This document shows, piece after piece, positions 1 through 7,983 of a stretch of DNA of 20,085 bases. The notes beneath the pieces are model-generated. The model was not told where the DNA came from, searched no databases, and saw only the letters and a program-made list of their open reading frames with translations. Source of the DNA: a virus. A program made the translations under genes and the position numbers. Location: the IMG/VR virus record IMGVR_UViG_3300031758_000725, positions 1 to 20,085 of that record; one strand, 5' to 3'. How positions within the stretch are numbered: position 1 is the stretch's first letter; each line of letters begins with the position of its first letter.

Positions 1-123
1 CACCTCGATGGTCTTCATGCGCTTCTTGCCAGCGTCGAGCGATTCGTTAATCTTCTCGTAGCGTTGGGCGCAGACAGCCTCGTGGGTGGACAGCCTTGCA
101 TCTGTTGCGTCAATCGTGTTCAT
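1..123 (-). CDS. Partial small coiled-coil-like protein, cut by the window edge
   Basis: The first 41 codons of a gene that continues beyond position 1. The ATG is at 123-121 and overlaps the end of the upstream 51-residue gene by 14 bases, which suggests translational coupling. The visible part (MNTIDATDARLSTHEAVC, then a charged stretch with KINESLDAGKKRMKTIE) is rich in heptad-like polar and charged residues and looks like a short helix or coiled coil. Small phage proteins with this kind of N-terminus next to tail-fibre genes often end in a membrane segment and sit in the lysis cassette, but no membrane segment is visible here because the gene is truncated. The role in lysis is therefore inference from position only. 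Confidence 0.55.
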   Translation of the reverse strand, partial: MNTIDATDARLSTHEAVCAQRYEKINESLDAGKKRMKTIEV

Positions 124-265
124 GCTGCCTCGTTGGGTTCTCAAGTTGCGGATCAGCTTGCTCTTTAATCTTTACGATCAGCGGCCAAGCACCTGTCTTG
201 GATGGTAACTCACCCAGCACTTGCAGGATGAAGTTGATCTCATTAGGGTCGAGGTTAAGGTTCAT
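110..265 (-). CDS. Small conserved phage-type protein, 51 aa
   Basis: A 51-residue product beginning MNLNLDPNEINFILQVLG and ending with a charged tail (RQHEHD). A GGAG ribosome-binding site lies about 6 bases before the ATG (CTTGGAGAACCCATG), and the start is 23 bases after the fibre-gene stop, so it continues the same operon. The NEINFILQVLGELP segment followed by WPLIVKIKEQA resembles a short helical module that I recall from small phage proteins beside tail fibres. No catalytic motif, signal peptide or membrane segment is seen. The function is unknown. The start is well supported because of the ribosome site and the absence of a better upstream codon. Confidence 0.65.
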   Translation of the reverse strand: MNLNLDPNEINFILQVLGELPSKTGAWPLIVKIKEQADPQLENPTRQHEHD

Positions 266-288
266 GGGTTCTCCAAGGTGAGTTGGGG

Positions 289-1863
289 TTAACCTATACG
301 GTACATGATGTACGTGCTGGCTGTGGTGCGGCGAATACGGAATCGCCCAGTAATGTTGGTTGCAACAGTTGCCCTTCCAACTATTGTGACGCCCGTATTC
401 CCAGCCATTGTGATCGTGCCGGAAGCTGTGTTGATGACTGAAAAATCGTACCCAAGGTCGTCTGCTGCCCAGCTAACCAAAGTGTTCAAGTCAGAACCCA
501 AAGGCATGGTCAGAGTGAATGACGTGCCAGTCGCCACAATAATCTGAGTTTGCAAGTCAGTATTGGTCAGCGTTGCAAGGCCGGAAAAACTTGCGGGTGT
601 TGGGGCGTAAACAACCGCTGCGCCCGTAAGAGATTGAACAGACGTTGCGTCCATTGCTTGGCGCACATTACCTGCGCCATCACTTAAAACAATCCAGTTA
701 CTACCTGTTGCAGAAATAGGTGCGGCTGCTCCTGTGTAGCCGCCAATAATTACGTTGTTGGAGCCTGTGGTAATGTTATAACCCGAGAAAGCACCAATTC
801 CAGTGTTGTAATTACCCGTAGTGTTACCATAAAGCGAATTGGAGCCAATAGCTGTGTTGTATTCACCGATGGTGTTAACGGCAAGCGCTTGGCTGCCGTT
901 AGCGGTATTTTCTATTCCTGTGGTGTTGCCGGAAAGCGCAGATACACCGTTGGCTGTGTTAAAGTTGCCTGTAGTGTTGTTGTAAAGTGCTTGGTAGCCA
1001 TTGGAGGTGTTATAGGCTCCGTTAGTGTTGAAAACCAACGAATTTGCTCCTGTCGCTGTATTATAGGCCCCCGACACATTAGATTCCAACGCTCCTCGAC
1101 CTAAAGCAGAATTATCGACACCCGTGGTATTGGCCCCTAAAGCACTCAAACCAACTGCAGTATTAGAAGATATTGCGCCGCCGCCCAAACCAACAGTCAA
1201 GCCTTGAATAGTAGCGCCGTTTGTCACGCTCAGTGTGGTGGATGCAGTGATGGCCTTGGCTGCAAGGGTGGTGTTGTTTACCGTCAACGTGCCAGTAGCA
1301 GCGCCAATGCTTAACGTAGTAGCAGCGCCACCGAAATTCAACGTGGTCGCTGTGGTGTTCACCAAAGCAAATGTGGTTGATGGGGTGGTCAGGCTGGTAG
1401 TAATTGCTGGGGACGTCCCAAACACAGCTACGCCTGTGCCCGTTTCATCAGTTAATGCTGCACGCAAGTTTGCGGATGATGGAGTGCCTAAGAAGGTAGC
1501 CACGCCAGTGCCCAAGCTGGTGATGCCCGTTCCGCCGTTAGCAACAGGAAGAGTACCAGTAACCTGAGTTGTCAGACTCACGCCAGACAGCGTACCACCA
1601 AGGGTCAAATTGCCCGAGGAAGTGACCGTACCAGTCAGTGTAATGCCGTTGACAGTACCAGTACCCCCAACGCTTGTAACGGTCCCCAAGGCTCCGGTGT
1701 TCGACGCCAGCAGCTTGACTGTTCCTGCGGCGTTTTTGAAGTACAAGCGCTCGTCAGTCGTGTTGAGAGCAAGTTCGCCAGCGGCAAGGTTTCCTGCTAC
1801 CGGGACAGCTGAAGCGGTGCTTGTGCGATAAAGCTGAAGAGGGGTGAAACCGATTTGTGCCAT
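289..1863 (-). CDS. Tail-fibre-like protein with tandem 17-residue repeats, 524 aa
   Basis: Probable host-recognition or virion appendage protein. The N-terminus (about 1-60) contains a typical short virion-attachment motif with GELALNTTDERLYFKN. Residues 60-230 are Gly/Thr/Ser-rich and include LPVANGGTGITSLG and FLGTPSSANLRAALTDETG, which are hallmark strings of phage fibre proteins. Residues 234-369 are eight tandem 17-residue repeats of the form NTAxGxxALxxNTTGxx, likely a beta-solenoid or trimeric beta-roll like those of YadA-type heads. The C-terminal 150 residues form a beta-rich domain ending YIMYRIG. An AAGGA site precedes the ATG by 7 bases, overlapping the stop of the upstream 1111-residue gene. 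No peptidase triad or intramolecular chaperone motif is recognised. Fibre identity is confident; the receptor is unknown. Confidence 0.82.
   Translation of the reverse strand: MAQIGFTPLQLYRTSTASAVPVAGNLAAGELALNTTDERLYFKNAAGTVKLLASNTGALGTVTSVGGTGTVNGITLTGTVTSSGNLTLGGTLSGVSLTTQVTGTLPVANGGTGITSLGTGVATFLGTPSSANLRAALTDETGTGVAVFGTSPAITTSLTTPSTTFALVNTTATTLNFGGAATTLSIGAATGTLTVNNTTLAAKAITASTTLSVTNGATIQGLTVGLGGGAISSNTAVGLSALGANTTGVDNSALGRGALESNVSGAYNTATGANSLVFNTNGAYNTSNGYQALYNNTTGNFNTANGVSALSGNTTGIENTANGSQALAVNTIGEYNTAIGSNSLYGNTTGNYNTGIGAFSGYNITTGSNNVIIGGYTGAAAPISATGSNWIVLSDGAGNVRQAMDATSVQSLTGAAVVYAPTPASFSGLATLTNTDLQTQIIVATGTSFTLTMPLGSDLNTLVSWAADDLGYDFSVINTASGTITMAGNTGVTIVGRATVATNITGRFRIRRTTASTYIMYRIG
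757..1164 (-). repeat. Eight tandem 51-bp units encoding 17-residue repeats
   Basis: Codons 234-369 of the 524-residue fibre. Reading consecutive units gives NTAVGLSALGANTTGVD, NSALGRGALESNVSGAY, NTATGANSLVFNTNGAY, NTSNGYQALYNNTTGNF, NTANGVSALSGNTTGIE, NTANGSQALAVNTIGEY, NTAIGSNSLYGNTTGNY and NTGIGAFSGYNITTGSN, all exactly 17 residues. The N at position 1, G at 5 and G at 15 are invariant. The units differ in DNA sequence, so the array is old or diversified rather than a recent slippage product. It ends in NVIIGG, the start of a degenerate ninth unit. Confidence 0.9.
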
Positions 1864-1872
1864 ATTTTTTCC

Positions 1873-4800
1873 TTACATTAAAAGCATGAAGCTGCTGTTG
1901 TCGCCAGCAGATCCAAAGTTCCAGCCAGTATTGTTGCCGCCATCCACGTTGCCTTGAGATGTTGGCGCAAACCAGTATCCGGGAGTCGGAGTGACGTTGG
2001 AGTCCGTGATTGAGCAGAAACTGACAACCACCTTGCTTCCCGTGGCTTTGACGAGGTTCCACTGAGTTCCGGGGGTTTCGCTTTGCAAGGTCACAAGGTT
2101 TCCAGCCGTGCCGGAGACATTGAAGTTGTTGACTGTCTGAGTTGATCCCGCCTCAAAACCCAAAGTCAAAGGCTGGGCACTGTTGCTGATGCTGTTGAAG
2201 GTGCTGCTGTCGTAAAAGCCACCGGGCTGAGTTGTGGAGAACACCACATTGTTGTACGTTTTCCCGCCACCATAAAAATACTGTTGAGACAAACCGGTGA
2301 ATGGCTCGGCCAAGTAAATGGTGGATGTGCCAGCGTTGAGGGTGTAAGAAAATCCCGAATCTGCAACCTGCCAAGATGCGGACGTTGTTGTCGAACCGAA
2401 GCAGGTGAATGAGCTTGATCCAAGGTTAAGTGTGCGATCTCCATTAGCCGCAGAAGTGCCAAATTTCCCACAGGACACAGCATAGCCGTTTGTGGTAAAA
2501 GTTCCCGCCAACAGTAAGAGGGTTCGTGTAGACCCAACAGTCAAATCATCTTGAAGCGTCCATGTGCCACCAATACCGTTGAACGTAATTGGAAAATCAA
2601 GCGTTTGACCTGCGGTGGTGATGGTCTGAGAACTCGTGCCAACAAAAGTGTTGGTTAGCGTGCCAGAAGCCACAACCATGCCAGAAACAAGCGTGAGGTT
2701 ACCGTTAATGTTTCTGGTTGCGTTGCCAAATGTTCCTGTAAATCCACTTGCAAAAGTGAGACTACCAAGCGTTGTTGTTCCGCTTGTTGTGACTATGTCA
2801 CCCGCAGCCGCCACATTTATATTTGGGGCATTAACGTATGTACCAAAAGGCGCTCCAACCGCAATTGCTCTTGTTCCAACAGCGCCAGAGTAGGTCAAGT
2901 TAAACGTGGGGGTGACGTCAACAGTATAGCTTCCGGTTGTTCCAAAGTTGACAACGGTAGCGCCGCTACCCGTAACTACAATTGGAACGGAGTTGGTCAC
3001 AAGCCGACGAACCACGCTGCCTGTTCCGCTAAACGTCCCGGTTGTCAGCGTAAAGCCGTTCACATCCAGTGTGCCAGCGGTTAGTGTTGTTGCGCGGGTT
3101 GAGTCCACACCTGCTGGCGATGGTCCCACAACCACGTCGCTCAGTAGCCGCCAAGTGCCGCCTACGCCGTTGAAAGTAAACGGGTTGTCAAACGTCACGC
3201 CAGCAGTGTTGATTGTCTTTGTGCCAGATGTGGCGGCAAATGTATATACGCCTGTTCCCGCTGTTCTAGTCATGCCAGTTGAGGCTTTGAAATTTCCGTA
3301 AACCGTTAACGTGGTGTTTGCTAAGTTACCTGCAAATCCCGTTGGATTTGTACCGTCTGTAAAATCCAAATCCTTTACAACTTGATTGTTCGTAATTGTA
3401 AAATTACCAGTGCCAGCAGTAATCCTGAATGAAATACTGTTGGCTTCAGTTACTACGCCGGGGGTAATTGTCCTTGCTGTTGCGCTGTTGTCAGTGCAAA
3501 TAACCAGTGGCGTACCTGTGGCTGTGGTTGTGGTCGAACCTGTGAAGATCGTGCCTGTGCCTGTCAGTGTGATGTTGCCTGTACCAAAAGCCAGAGTGTT
3601 TGCGCTTGCGCCAGCGGCGAACAAAACAGTGGTCAACACATTGTTGCTCAAGTTCAACGTGCCAGCCGTTAAAGTAACCGTACCTGTCACGTTGGGTGCA
3701 ACGATTGGGCTTAGGTCCACCGCTGTATTTGCGGTTAAGCTGACACCTCCACCCGGAGAGTTAATAATTAAATTTTGCAAGCGAAGGGTAATCCCTGCGG
3801 AATTCAAGGCCTGAACCGTACCTTGGTTGGCAAAGGTCCACGATGGAGTGCCTGTGACGGTTACCATTGTCATGGCCGATGTGAGAGTCACATCGCCGTA
3901 AATAACGGGGTCACTGTTACCCTGCGTCCAATTGAACGCAACGGTGCGACCGCTAAAGTTAAGCGTGCCCATGTTCCAAAGTGCATCAATCGTGACAGTG
4001 TTTCCGGTTCGCAGACCGTTGCCTGTGGTGGCTCCAGAGTCATCAATGATGCAAGTATCTTGAGCCAACGGGAAGTTGGCTACAGCAGGTACACCCCCGC
4101 TTGATGTAGCCCACGCATTTACATTTGACCAGTTTGCGCTTGCCCCGTTGACGGTGCTCCAGTATTTGGTAGCGGCTGCGGTGAATGTGATGTTGCTGTT
4201 GTTTTTGCAATCACCAAGTCTTGTACCAGTCCACGGAGAAGCCGCAGAAGCACCCGCAGCAACAATATCCCGGAAGTCAACATCAGATATGGCGGTCAGC
4301 GTGCCAACAGTCAGTGTGCGCTGAGTGCCTATTGCGTCGCTTCGGACAAAGGTTCGTGTAACCGCTGATGCGCCTGCACTCAAGGTCAGTGTTGCAATTG
4401 TTTGGTTGGCTCCAAGCGTAACAAACCGCAGTCCAGCCGCAGCTATTGCAGCCTGAGTCAAGACGTTGAACGTGTTTGCGCCATTGATGGTGGTTGTGCC
4501 GGTTGCTGTGCTGCTAAAGGTAACATTGTAGAAAGTCTGAGCACCGCCGGTAAAGGTTGGGCTTACTGTAGTGCAAGTAATGGTGGATGTTCCAGCGCTG
4601 AGTGTTAGATTGGTTGCTAAAAGGTTTACCGGGGTAGTCCCGCTACAAGCTATTGCCGAGCTTCCTAAACTAACACTTGCAACTGCCGACCCTGATCTTT
4701 GGATGCTGTTGATCGTCATGGCAAAATTGCCGGTGTTGAATGTTCCTGCGTTTACAAACACACCGTTGCAAGTTATTGCAGTACCAAGAGTCCAGCCGCC

Positions 4801-5208
4801 CGAAGTGGTGGTAAAAACAATGTTTGTATTGGTGATGGCCACGTTGTTGGTAATAAAGATTTTACCAGTAGTGGGTGCAGAAAAGTTGATGGCCGCACCA
4901 GACGTTGTGGTGAACACAACCCCGCTGGCGGCGTTATTCCAATTACTAAAACAGTTGATGACTGCTGTGGCCCCCATAGTGATCGTGACGTTGCCAACAA
5001 GAGGGCCAGCTATCGTGATGTCTTGCGCTACCGCGTTTGTTCCGATCGTGACTGCGTAAGCAGTAGCGTTGGACAAGCTGTTGAAAAACACGTTATCGAC
5101 AGACGTAGGCGCAGAAGAACCTCCAGCACCGCCAGAGGTTGCAGACCAGTTTGTGGTGGTGGTCGCATCCCAAGTACCAGCACCGCCTACCCAGTAACGA
5201 TCAGCCAT
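1873..5208 (-). CDS. Large repetitive beta-rich virion protein (fibre or spike-like), 1111 aa
   Basis: The largest gene in the window. The N-terminus RYWVGGAGTWDATTTTNW (residues 4-21) with SVDNVFF is a module I recall at the start of phage and metagenomic surface proteins; a second related module (KYWSTVNGASANWS, 348-361, with DTCIIDDSG) sits inside. The rest is Thr/Gly/Asn/Val-rich with short beta strands, consistent with a right-handed beta-helix. Residues about 665-720 and 861-916 are an internal duplication (NTAGVTFDNPFTFNGVGGTW and TTAGQTLDFPITFNGIGGTW). The C-terminus has GNNTGWNFGS. A GAGGAG site overlaps the stop of the upstream small gene and lies 5 bases before the ATG. No signal peptide or active site is recognised, so enzymatic activity is not claimed. 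An adhesin-like or depolymerase-scaffold role is inference. Confidence 0.75.
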   Translation of the reverse strand: MADRYWVGGAGTWDATTTTNWSATSGGAGGSSAPTSVDNVFFNSLSNATAYAVTIGTNAVAQDITIAGPLVGNVTITMGATAVINCFSNWNNAASGVVFTTTSGAAINFSAPTTGKIFITNNVAITNTNIVFTTTSGGWTLGTAITCNGVFVNAGTFNTGNFAMTINSIQRSGSAVASVSLGSSAIACSGTTPVNLLATNLTLSAGTSTITCTTVSPTFTGGAQTFYNVTFSSTATGTTTINGANTFNVLTQAAIAAAGLRFVTLGANQTIATLTLSAGASAVTRTFVRSDAIGTQRTLTVGTLTAISDVDFRDIVAAGASAASPWTGTRLGDCKNNSNITFTAAATKYWSTVNGASANWSNVNAWATSSGGVPAVANFPLAQDTCIIDDSGATTGNGLRTGNTVTIDALWNMGTLNFSGRTVAFNWTQGNSDPVIYGDVTLTSAMTMVTVTGTPSWTFANQGTVQALNSAGITLRLQNLIINSPGGGVSLTANTAVDLSPIVAPNVTGTVTLTAGTLNLSNNVLTTVLFAAGASANTLAFGTGNITLTGTGTIFTGSTTTTATGTPLVICTDNSATARTITPGVVTEANSISFRITAGTGNFTITNNQVVKDLDFTDGTNPTGFAGNLANTTLTVYGNFKASTGMTRTAGTGVYTFAATSGTKTINTAGVTFDNPFTFNGVGGTWRLLSDVVVGPSPAGVDSTRATTLTAGTLDVNGFTLTTGTFSGTGSVVRRLVTNSVPIVVTGSGATVVNFGTTGSYTVDVTPTFNLTYSGAVGTRAIAVGAPFGTYVNAPNINVAAAGDIVTTSGTTTLGSLTFASGFTGTFGNATRNINGNLTLVSGMVVASGTLTNTFVGTSSQTITTAGQTLDFPITFNGIGGTWTLQDDLTVGSTRTLLLLAGTFTTNGYAVSCGKFGTSAANGDRTLNLGSSSFTCFGSTTTSASWQVADSGFSYTLNAGTSTIYLAEPFTGLSQQYFYGGGKTYNNVVFSTTQPGGFYDSSTFNSISNSAQPLTLGFEAGSTQTVNNFNVSGTAGNLVTLQSETPGTQWNLVKATGSKVVVSFCSITDSNVTPTPGYWFAPTSQGNVDGGNNTGWNFGSAGDNSSFMLLM

Positions 5209-5210
5209 GC

Positions 5211-5375
5211 TTACTCCTCAACAGGAGGTGTTGTGATACTGGCAAGCCACTTGCTGAAACGATCTTGCTTCATGGCTTCGATCTCGGCCTCCGTCATGGT
5301 TTGGCCGTCAAGCAAAACAATCGCGTCAACGTACTTGCCGTATGGGCTGTCAAACTCAAAGTCAATCTTGGTCAT
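5211..5375 (-). CDS. Small conserved protein between fibre genes, 54 aa
   Basis: A 54-residue product starting MTKIDFEFDSPYGKYVDAI and ending TTPPVEE. The open frame extends 14 codons further upstream into the end of the 392-residue gene, but I chose the internal ATG at 5375 because a GAGG site lies 6 bases before it (CTGAGGCGCAACATG) and it starts 8 bases after the neighbour's stop. The pattern of a beta-rich N-terminus, a LDGQTMTEAEIEAMKQ helix, a conserved W and an acidic Pro-rich tail is one I recall from small proteins lying between phage fibre genes. The function is unknown; a fibre assembly or attachment role is a guess from position. Confidence 0.7.
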   Translation of the reverse strand: MTKIDFEFDSPYGKYVDAIVLLDGQTMTEAEIEAMKQDRFSKWLASITTPPVEE

Positions 5376-5383
5376 GTTGCGCC

Positions 5384-6562
5384 TCAGAACCCAAAGACCT
5401 TGGCAACCATCTGCCACTTGGCAGTGGTGCTGTTGTAGAGAAAGCCCACGTAGTCAAACAACCCACCGCCTGATGTGGCTGGCGGCAAAGCAATGTCCGC
5501 AGAGCCTTGGAAGATGGCGTTCCACGACAGGGTCTGGATGTTGGTAGATCGAACCCGCAGAATCAGCTTCTGGCCGTTTGTGGGGGTGCCGGATGGTGCA
5601 TTGATGGTCAGAGTGCCCGCCGCCTGAGTGTTGGCTTGCGTAGCAATGTCGGTAGTGTCTGCGTTGATGGAAATGGACGTCGCGTCAGCGTACACAACCA
5701 CTCGGCTAAATGTGGTCCCCGAGACGCTCAAATTACCTATGATGTTGACGTCAAGGTTCAGGTTCGCGGCATCTTGATACGCCAAATCGCCCAAGTCTTG
5801 GTTCTGGGGGATCTGGGTAGGTCCCAAGCCAATGTTGGCCTGAGACAGGATCGAACCCCAGCCACTGGCTACATAAGCCTCCAACGCGCTCGTCTGGCTG
5901 TTGTAGCGCAGCGTTCCGTTGGTCGGGGACGCTGGCCGTGCAGCCGTATTGCCGGTGGGGAACACAACTCCCCCAGTGCCGGGGAACACAGGGTTGTCTG
6001 CGATGCTAAAAGTCGGGTTCCCAGCAATACCATTCGGGTTGGTGATGCCGATCTGGTTAGCCGTGCCAGTCAAGGTGCGACCAGAAACGGTTCCGTTACC
6101 CGGAAGCGCCAAGAAGCCCGTTCCGCCGCTGCTTGCCAAGGAAGCTACGGTTCCGGCCAAAGACAGCGTTGGGTTACCCGATTGACCGTCGCCGTTTGCA
6201 ATCGACAGGCCCGCACCCGAAACCGCCATAGACCTTGCGGTCATGGTTCCACCGATATTGACGCCAAAGCCGTTACCCATGGTCTCCAGCGTACCGGAAA
6301 CGCCGTTGAGCGTGATTCTATAAAAGCTCTGAGCGCCGCCATCGACCAGACCTACGCCGGTGCCCGAAGACAGGAACCGGCTGTTCGGCAGACTTGCCTC
6401 CAGATTCAGAGTCAGAAACGTTTGAGTCTGTGATGGACTCGCCGAGATGGCTCCAGTAGTGGTTTGCACCGTCTGGCCGTTCTGTACAATCGGTACGAGT
6501 TCCGCCCCGGTGATTGCACCGGCTGCCGGGAGTTGCGAGATTTGTACTTGTGCTGAGGACAT
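5384..6562 (-). CDS. Tail-fibre-like protein, 392 aa
   Basis: N-terminal attachment-like segment (QISQLPAAGAITGAELVPIV, residues 7-26), then NGQTVQTTTGAIS, found at the start of many phage appendage proteins. The middle is Gly/Asn/Thr-rich with GNPTFSIADNPVFPGTGG and TNGTLRYNSQTSALEAY, a fibre-type segment that commonly precedes the receptor-binding end. The C-terminal 110 residues are beta-rich (TLTINAPSGTPTNGQKL, then a final WQMVAKVFGF). The ATG is 5 bases after the stop of the four-cysteine protein and has no clear ribosome site (CTTAAAG is weak), so translation probably depends on coupling. No later methionine occurs before about residue 95. It differs in sequence from the 524- and 1111-residue proteins, so it is a separate fibre or the adaptor for them. 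Confidence 0.78.
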   Translation of the reverse strand: MSSAQVQISQLPAAGAITGAELVPIVQNGQTVQTTTGAISASPSQTQTFLTLNLEASLPNSRFLSSGTGVGLVDGGAQSFYRITLNGVSGTLETMGNGFGVNIGGTMTARSMAVSGAGLSIANGDGQSGNPTLSLAGTVASLASSGGTGFLALPGNGTVSGRTLTGTANQIGITNPNGIAGNPTFSIADNPVFPGTGGVVFPTGNTAARPASPTNGTLRYNSQTSALEAYVASGWGSILSQANIGLGPTQIPQNQDLGDLAYQDAANLNLDVNIIGNLSVSGTTFSRVVVYADATSISINADTTDIATQANTQAAGTLTINAPSGTPTNGQKLILRVRSTNIQTLSWNAIFQGSADIALPPATSGGGLFDYVGFLYNSTTAKWQMVAKVFGF

Positions 6563-6567
6563 ATGGA

Positions 6568-6903
6568 TTATGGCTTTAAGGTGTCGAGATTCCCATTGGT
6601 CTCAGGCGTTTGGGTGTTGCCCTCGGTCGAGATCAGCCAATTGCCATTTGGATCAGTGACCAAATACTGATTGGTGTCGGCGACCGACACATCGGGGCGG
6701 GGGAACCGCAGATTAATACGCTCGGTCTTTCGGGCAGGCAACCGATAGGGGTCGAATTGATCGCGACACCCCTCGTCGCATACCCGCAAACCCGGGAAAT
6801 TCGGGTCGGGCATCAAAGCGGTGAAATACCGCTTCATCTTGCAACGGTCGCATACTCCGATTGCAAGTGAGGGTTGACCAATCGTGTCGAGGAATACCGG
6901 CAT
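6568..6903 (-). CDS. Small four-cysteine (zinc-ribbon-like) phage protein, 111 aa
   Basis: The N-terminal part contains C18-x2-C21 (VCDRCKMK) and C42-x3-C46 (VCDEGCRDQ), spaced by 20 residues, which fits a small zinc-binding ribbon. A conserved-looking DPYRLPARKTERINLRFPRP segment (51-70) follows. The C-terminus is Asn/Thr/Gly-rich and is probably flexible. A GAGGTGA site lies 4 bases before the ATG and overlaps the stop of the gp4-like gene. Proteins of this layout, with two Cys pairs and the DPYRLP block, lie between the gp4-like gene and fibres in phages I recall, so a virion or tail-assembly role is likely. Zinc binding is inferred from spacing only; the ligands could instead form disulfides. 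Confidence 0.7.
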   Translation of the reverse strand: MPVFLDTIGQPSLAIGVCDRCKMKRYFTALMPDPNFPGLRVCDEGCRDQFDPYRLPARKTERINLRFPRPDVSVADTNQYLVTDPNGNWLISTEGNTQTPETNGNLDTLKP

Positions 6904-6906
6904 GGG

Positions 6907-7980
6907 TCACCTCGTGTACACGGATATATTCGGAGCCCAGTAAATCGGGGATTTGTCGCGCTCTTCCTGCTCGGCCTCGTTAAACGTCTTGTCGGCTTGC
7001 TTTTCGAGGTATGCAACTCGGTCGAGCGGAACTGTGGGGAGGATCATGCTCATGCGGTGCGCAAGCATGTTACCAATGGCGAGATACCAGCGGTCCGGGA
7101 TTTCGAGCTGGCCCGACAGATCGCCCACATCCATGATCTGGCGCGAGTACCAGACGGTCATCTGGATAAAAGGGTCCGAGGGCGTAGGCCAGAGCACCAC
7201 CTTCGGCACCGGGATCGTGCGTTCGAAGTAGAACTGGTAGGGCTGATTCGCCGTGAAGTTCTTGTTCGGCAAGTTCGTGTAGTCGTCGCGGTTCAGACGG
7301 CTCATCTGGATCTCGCGGCTATTATTACCCAGATAGAACTCGCGGAGCGCAAGGACGGTACCACCGGAGGCCACGGCGCGGTATGCGATCACGTTAGCGC
7401 CCGGGTCGATGTTCGTCCAGAGCCACTCATTGTCGGACACGACCACCGCTCCGAGGTCAGTCAGGGTGTTCCACGTGGAACCGTCCACCGAATACTCGTA
7501 GCGAATGTTCCACGTAGCACTACCGCCACCAGCGACGAAGGGTAGGATACCGATCGAGCCAATATATACCGGGTTGTTGCTGCCGTAGTTGACCGAAATG
7601 TTCCCGTTCGCCGACGTCTGCTGGCAGTACGTGTCGATGTCGCCGTCGAACGCGTTGAATACCACACCACCCGCCGAAGTCGCGTAATTCCCGCTCGGAC
7701 GGTCCATCGTGCGGTAAAGTACATTGAGCGTGTCGACCGCACCCAACGGTAGTTCGTAGGTGTACTGCTCCGCTTTGAGTCCGATCACGGTCTCGTTGAT
7801 CGCCCAGTATTGGATACCCTTGTTGATCAGCGAGGAGAGGAGATAGAACAGATTGCGTTTGGCCGACACGACCTGCTCGACGGTCAGCTCCTCGGCAAGC
7901 TTACCACAAGCACGAGCGCTATCGTCGATCAGGTTCTGAACGCTGATTACGGTAGTGCCAACGGTGCCTGAATATGCCAT
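6907..7980 (-). CDS. P22 gp4-like tail accessory / head-completion protein with inserted discoidin-like domain, 357 aa
   Basis: Residues 1-92 (LIDDSARACGKLAEELTVEQ, AKRNLFYLLSSLINKGIQYW, then TYELPLG) and 221-330 (SREIQMSRLNRDDYTNLPNK, KVVLWPTPSDPF, LEIPDRWYLAIGNMLAHRM) match the layout of the gp4-like family, which closes the portal after packaging and connects the tail in podoviruses. Between them, residues about 95-218 form a beta-rich domain with AFDGDIDTYC, VDGSTWNTL, and ALREFYLGN, the pattern of an F5/8 type C (discoidin) domain. Removing it leaves about 232 residues, near the size I expect for environmental gp4-like proteins; P22 gp4 is 166. The start is 3 bases after the previous stop with only a weak GGGTGG site. 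Family call is by pattern, so moderately confident. Confidence 0.72.
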   Translation of the reverse strand: MAYSGTVGTTVISVQNLIDDSARACGKLAEELTVEQVVSAKRNLFYLLSSLINKGIQYWAINETVIGLKAEQYTYELPLGAVDTLNVLYRTMDRPSGNYATSAGGVVFNAFDGDIDTYCQQTSANGNISVNYGSNNPVYIGSIGILPFVAGGGSATWNIRYEYSVDGSTWNTLTDLGAVVVSDNEWLWTNIDPGANVIAYRAVASGGTVLALREFYLGNNSREIQMSRLNRDDYTNLPNKNFTANQPYQFYFERTIPVPKVVLWPTPSDPFIQMTVWYSRQIMDVGDLSGQLEIPDRWYLAIGNMLAHRMSMILPTVPLDRVAYLEKQADKTFNEAEQEERDKSPIYWAPNISVYTR

Positions 7981-7983
7981 CTA

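Noticed and set aside
5376-5417. Upstream start at 5417 for the small inter-fibre gene
   Set aside because: It would overlap the end of the 392-residue gene by 34 bases without a ribosome site, while the ATG at 5375 has GAGG at proper spacing.
5507-6433. 308-codon plus-strand open frame opposite the 392-residue fibre gene
   Set aside because: Arg/Gln/Ser-rich peptide without family features, entirely within a supported minus-strand gene.
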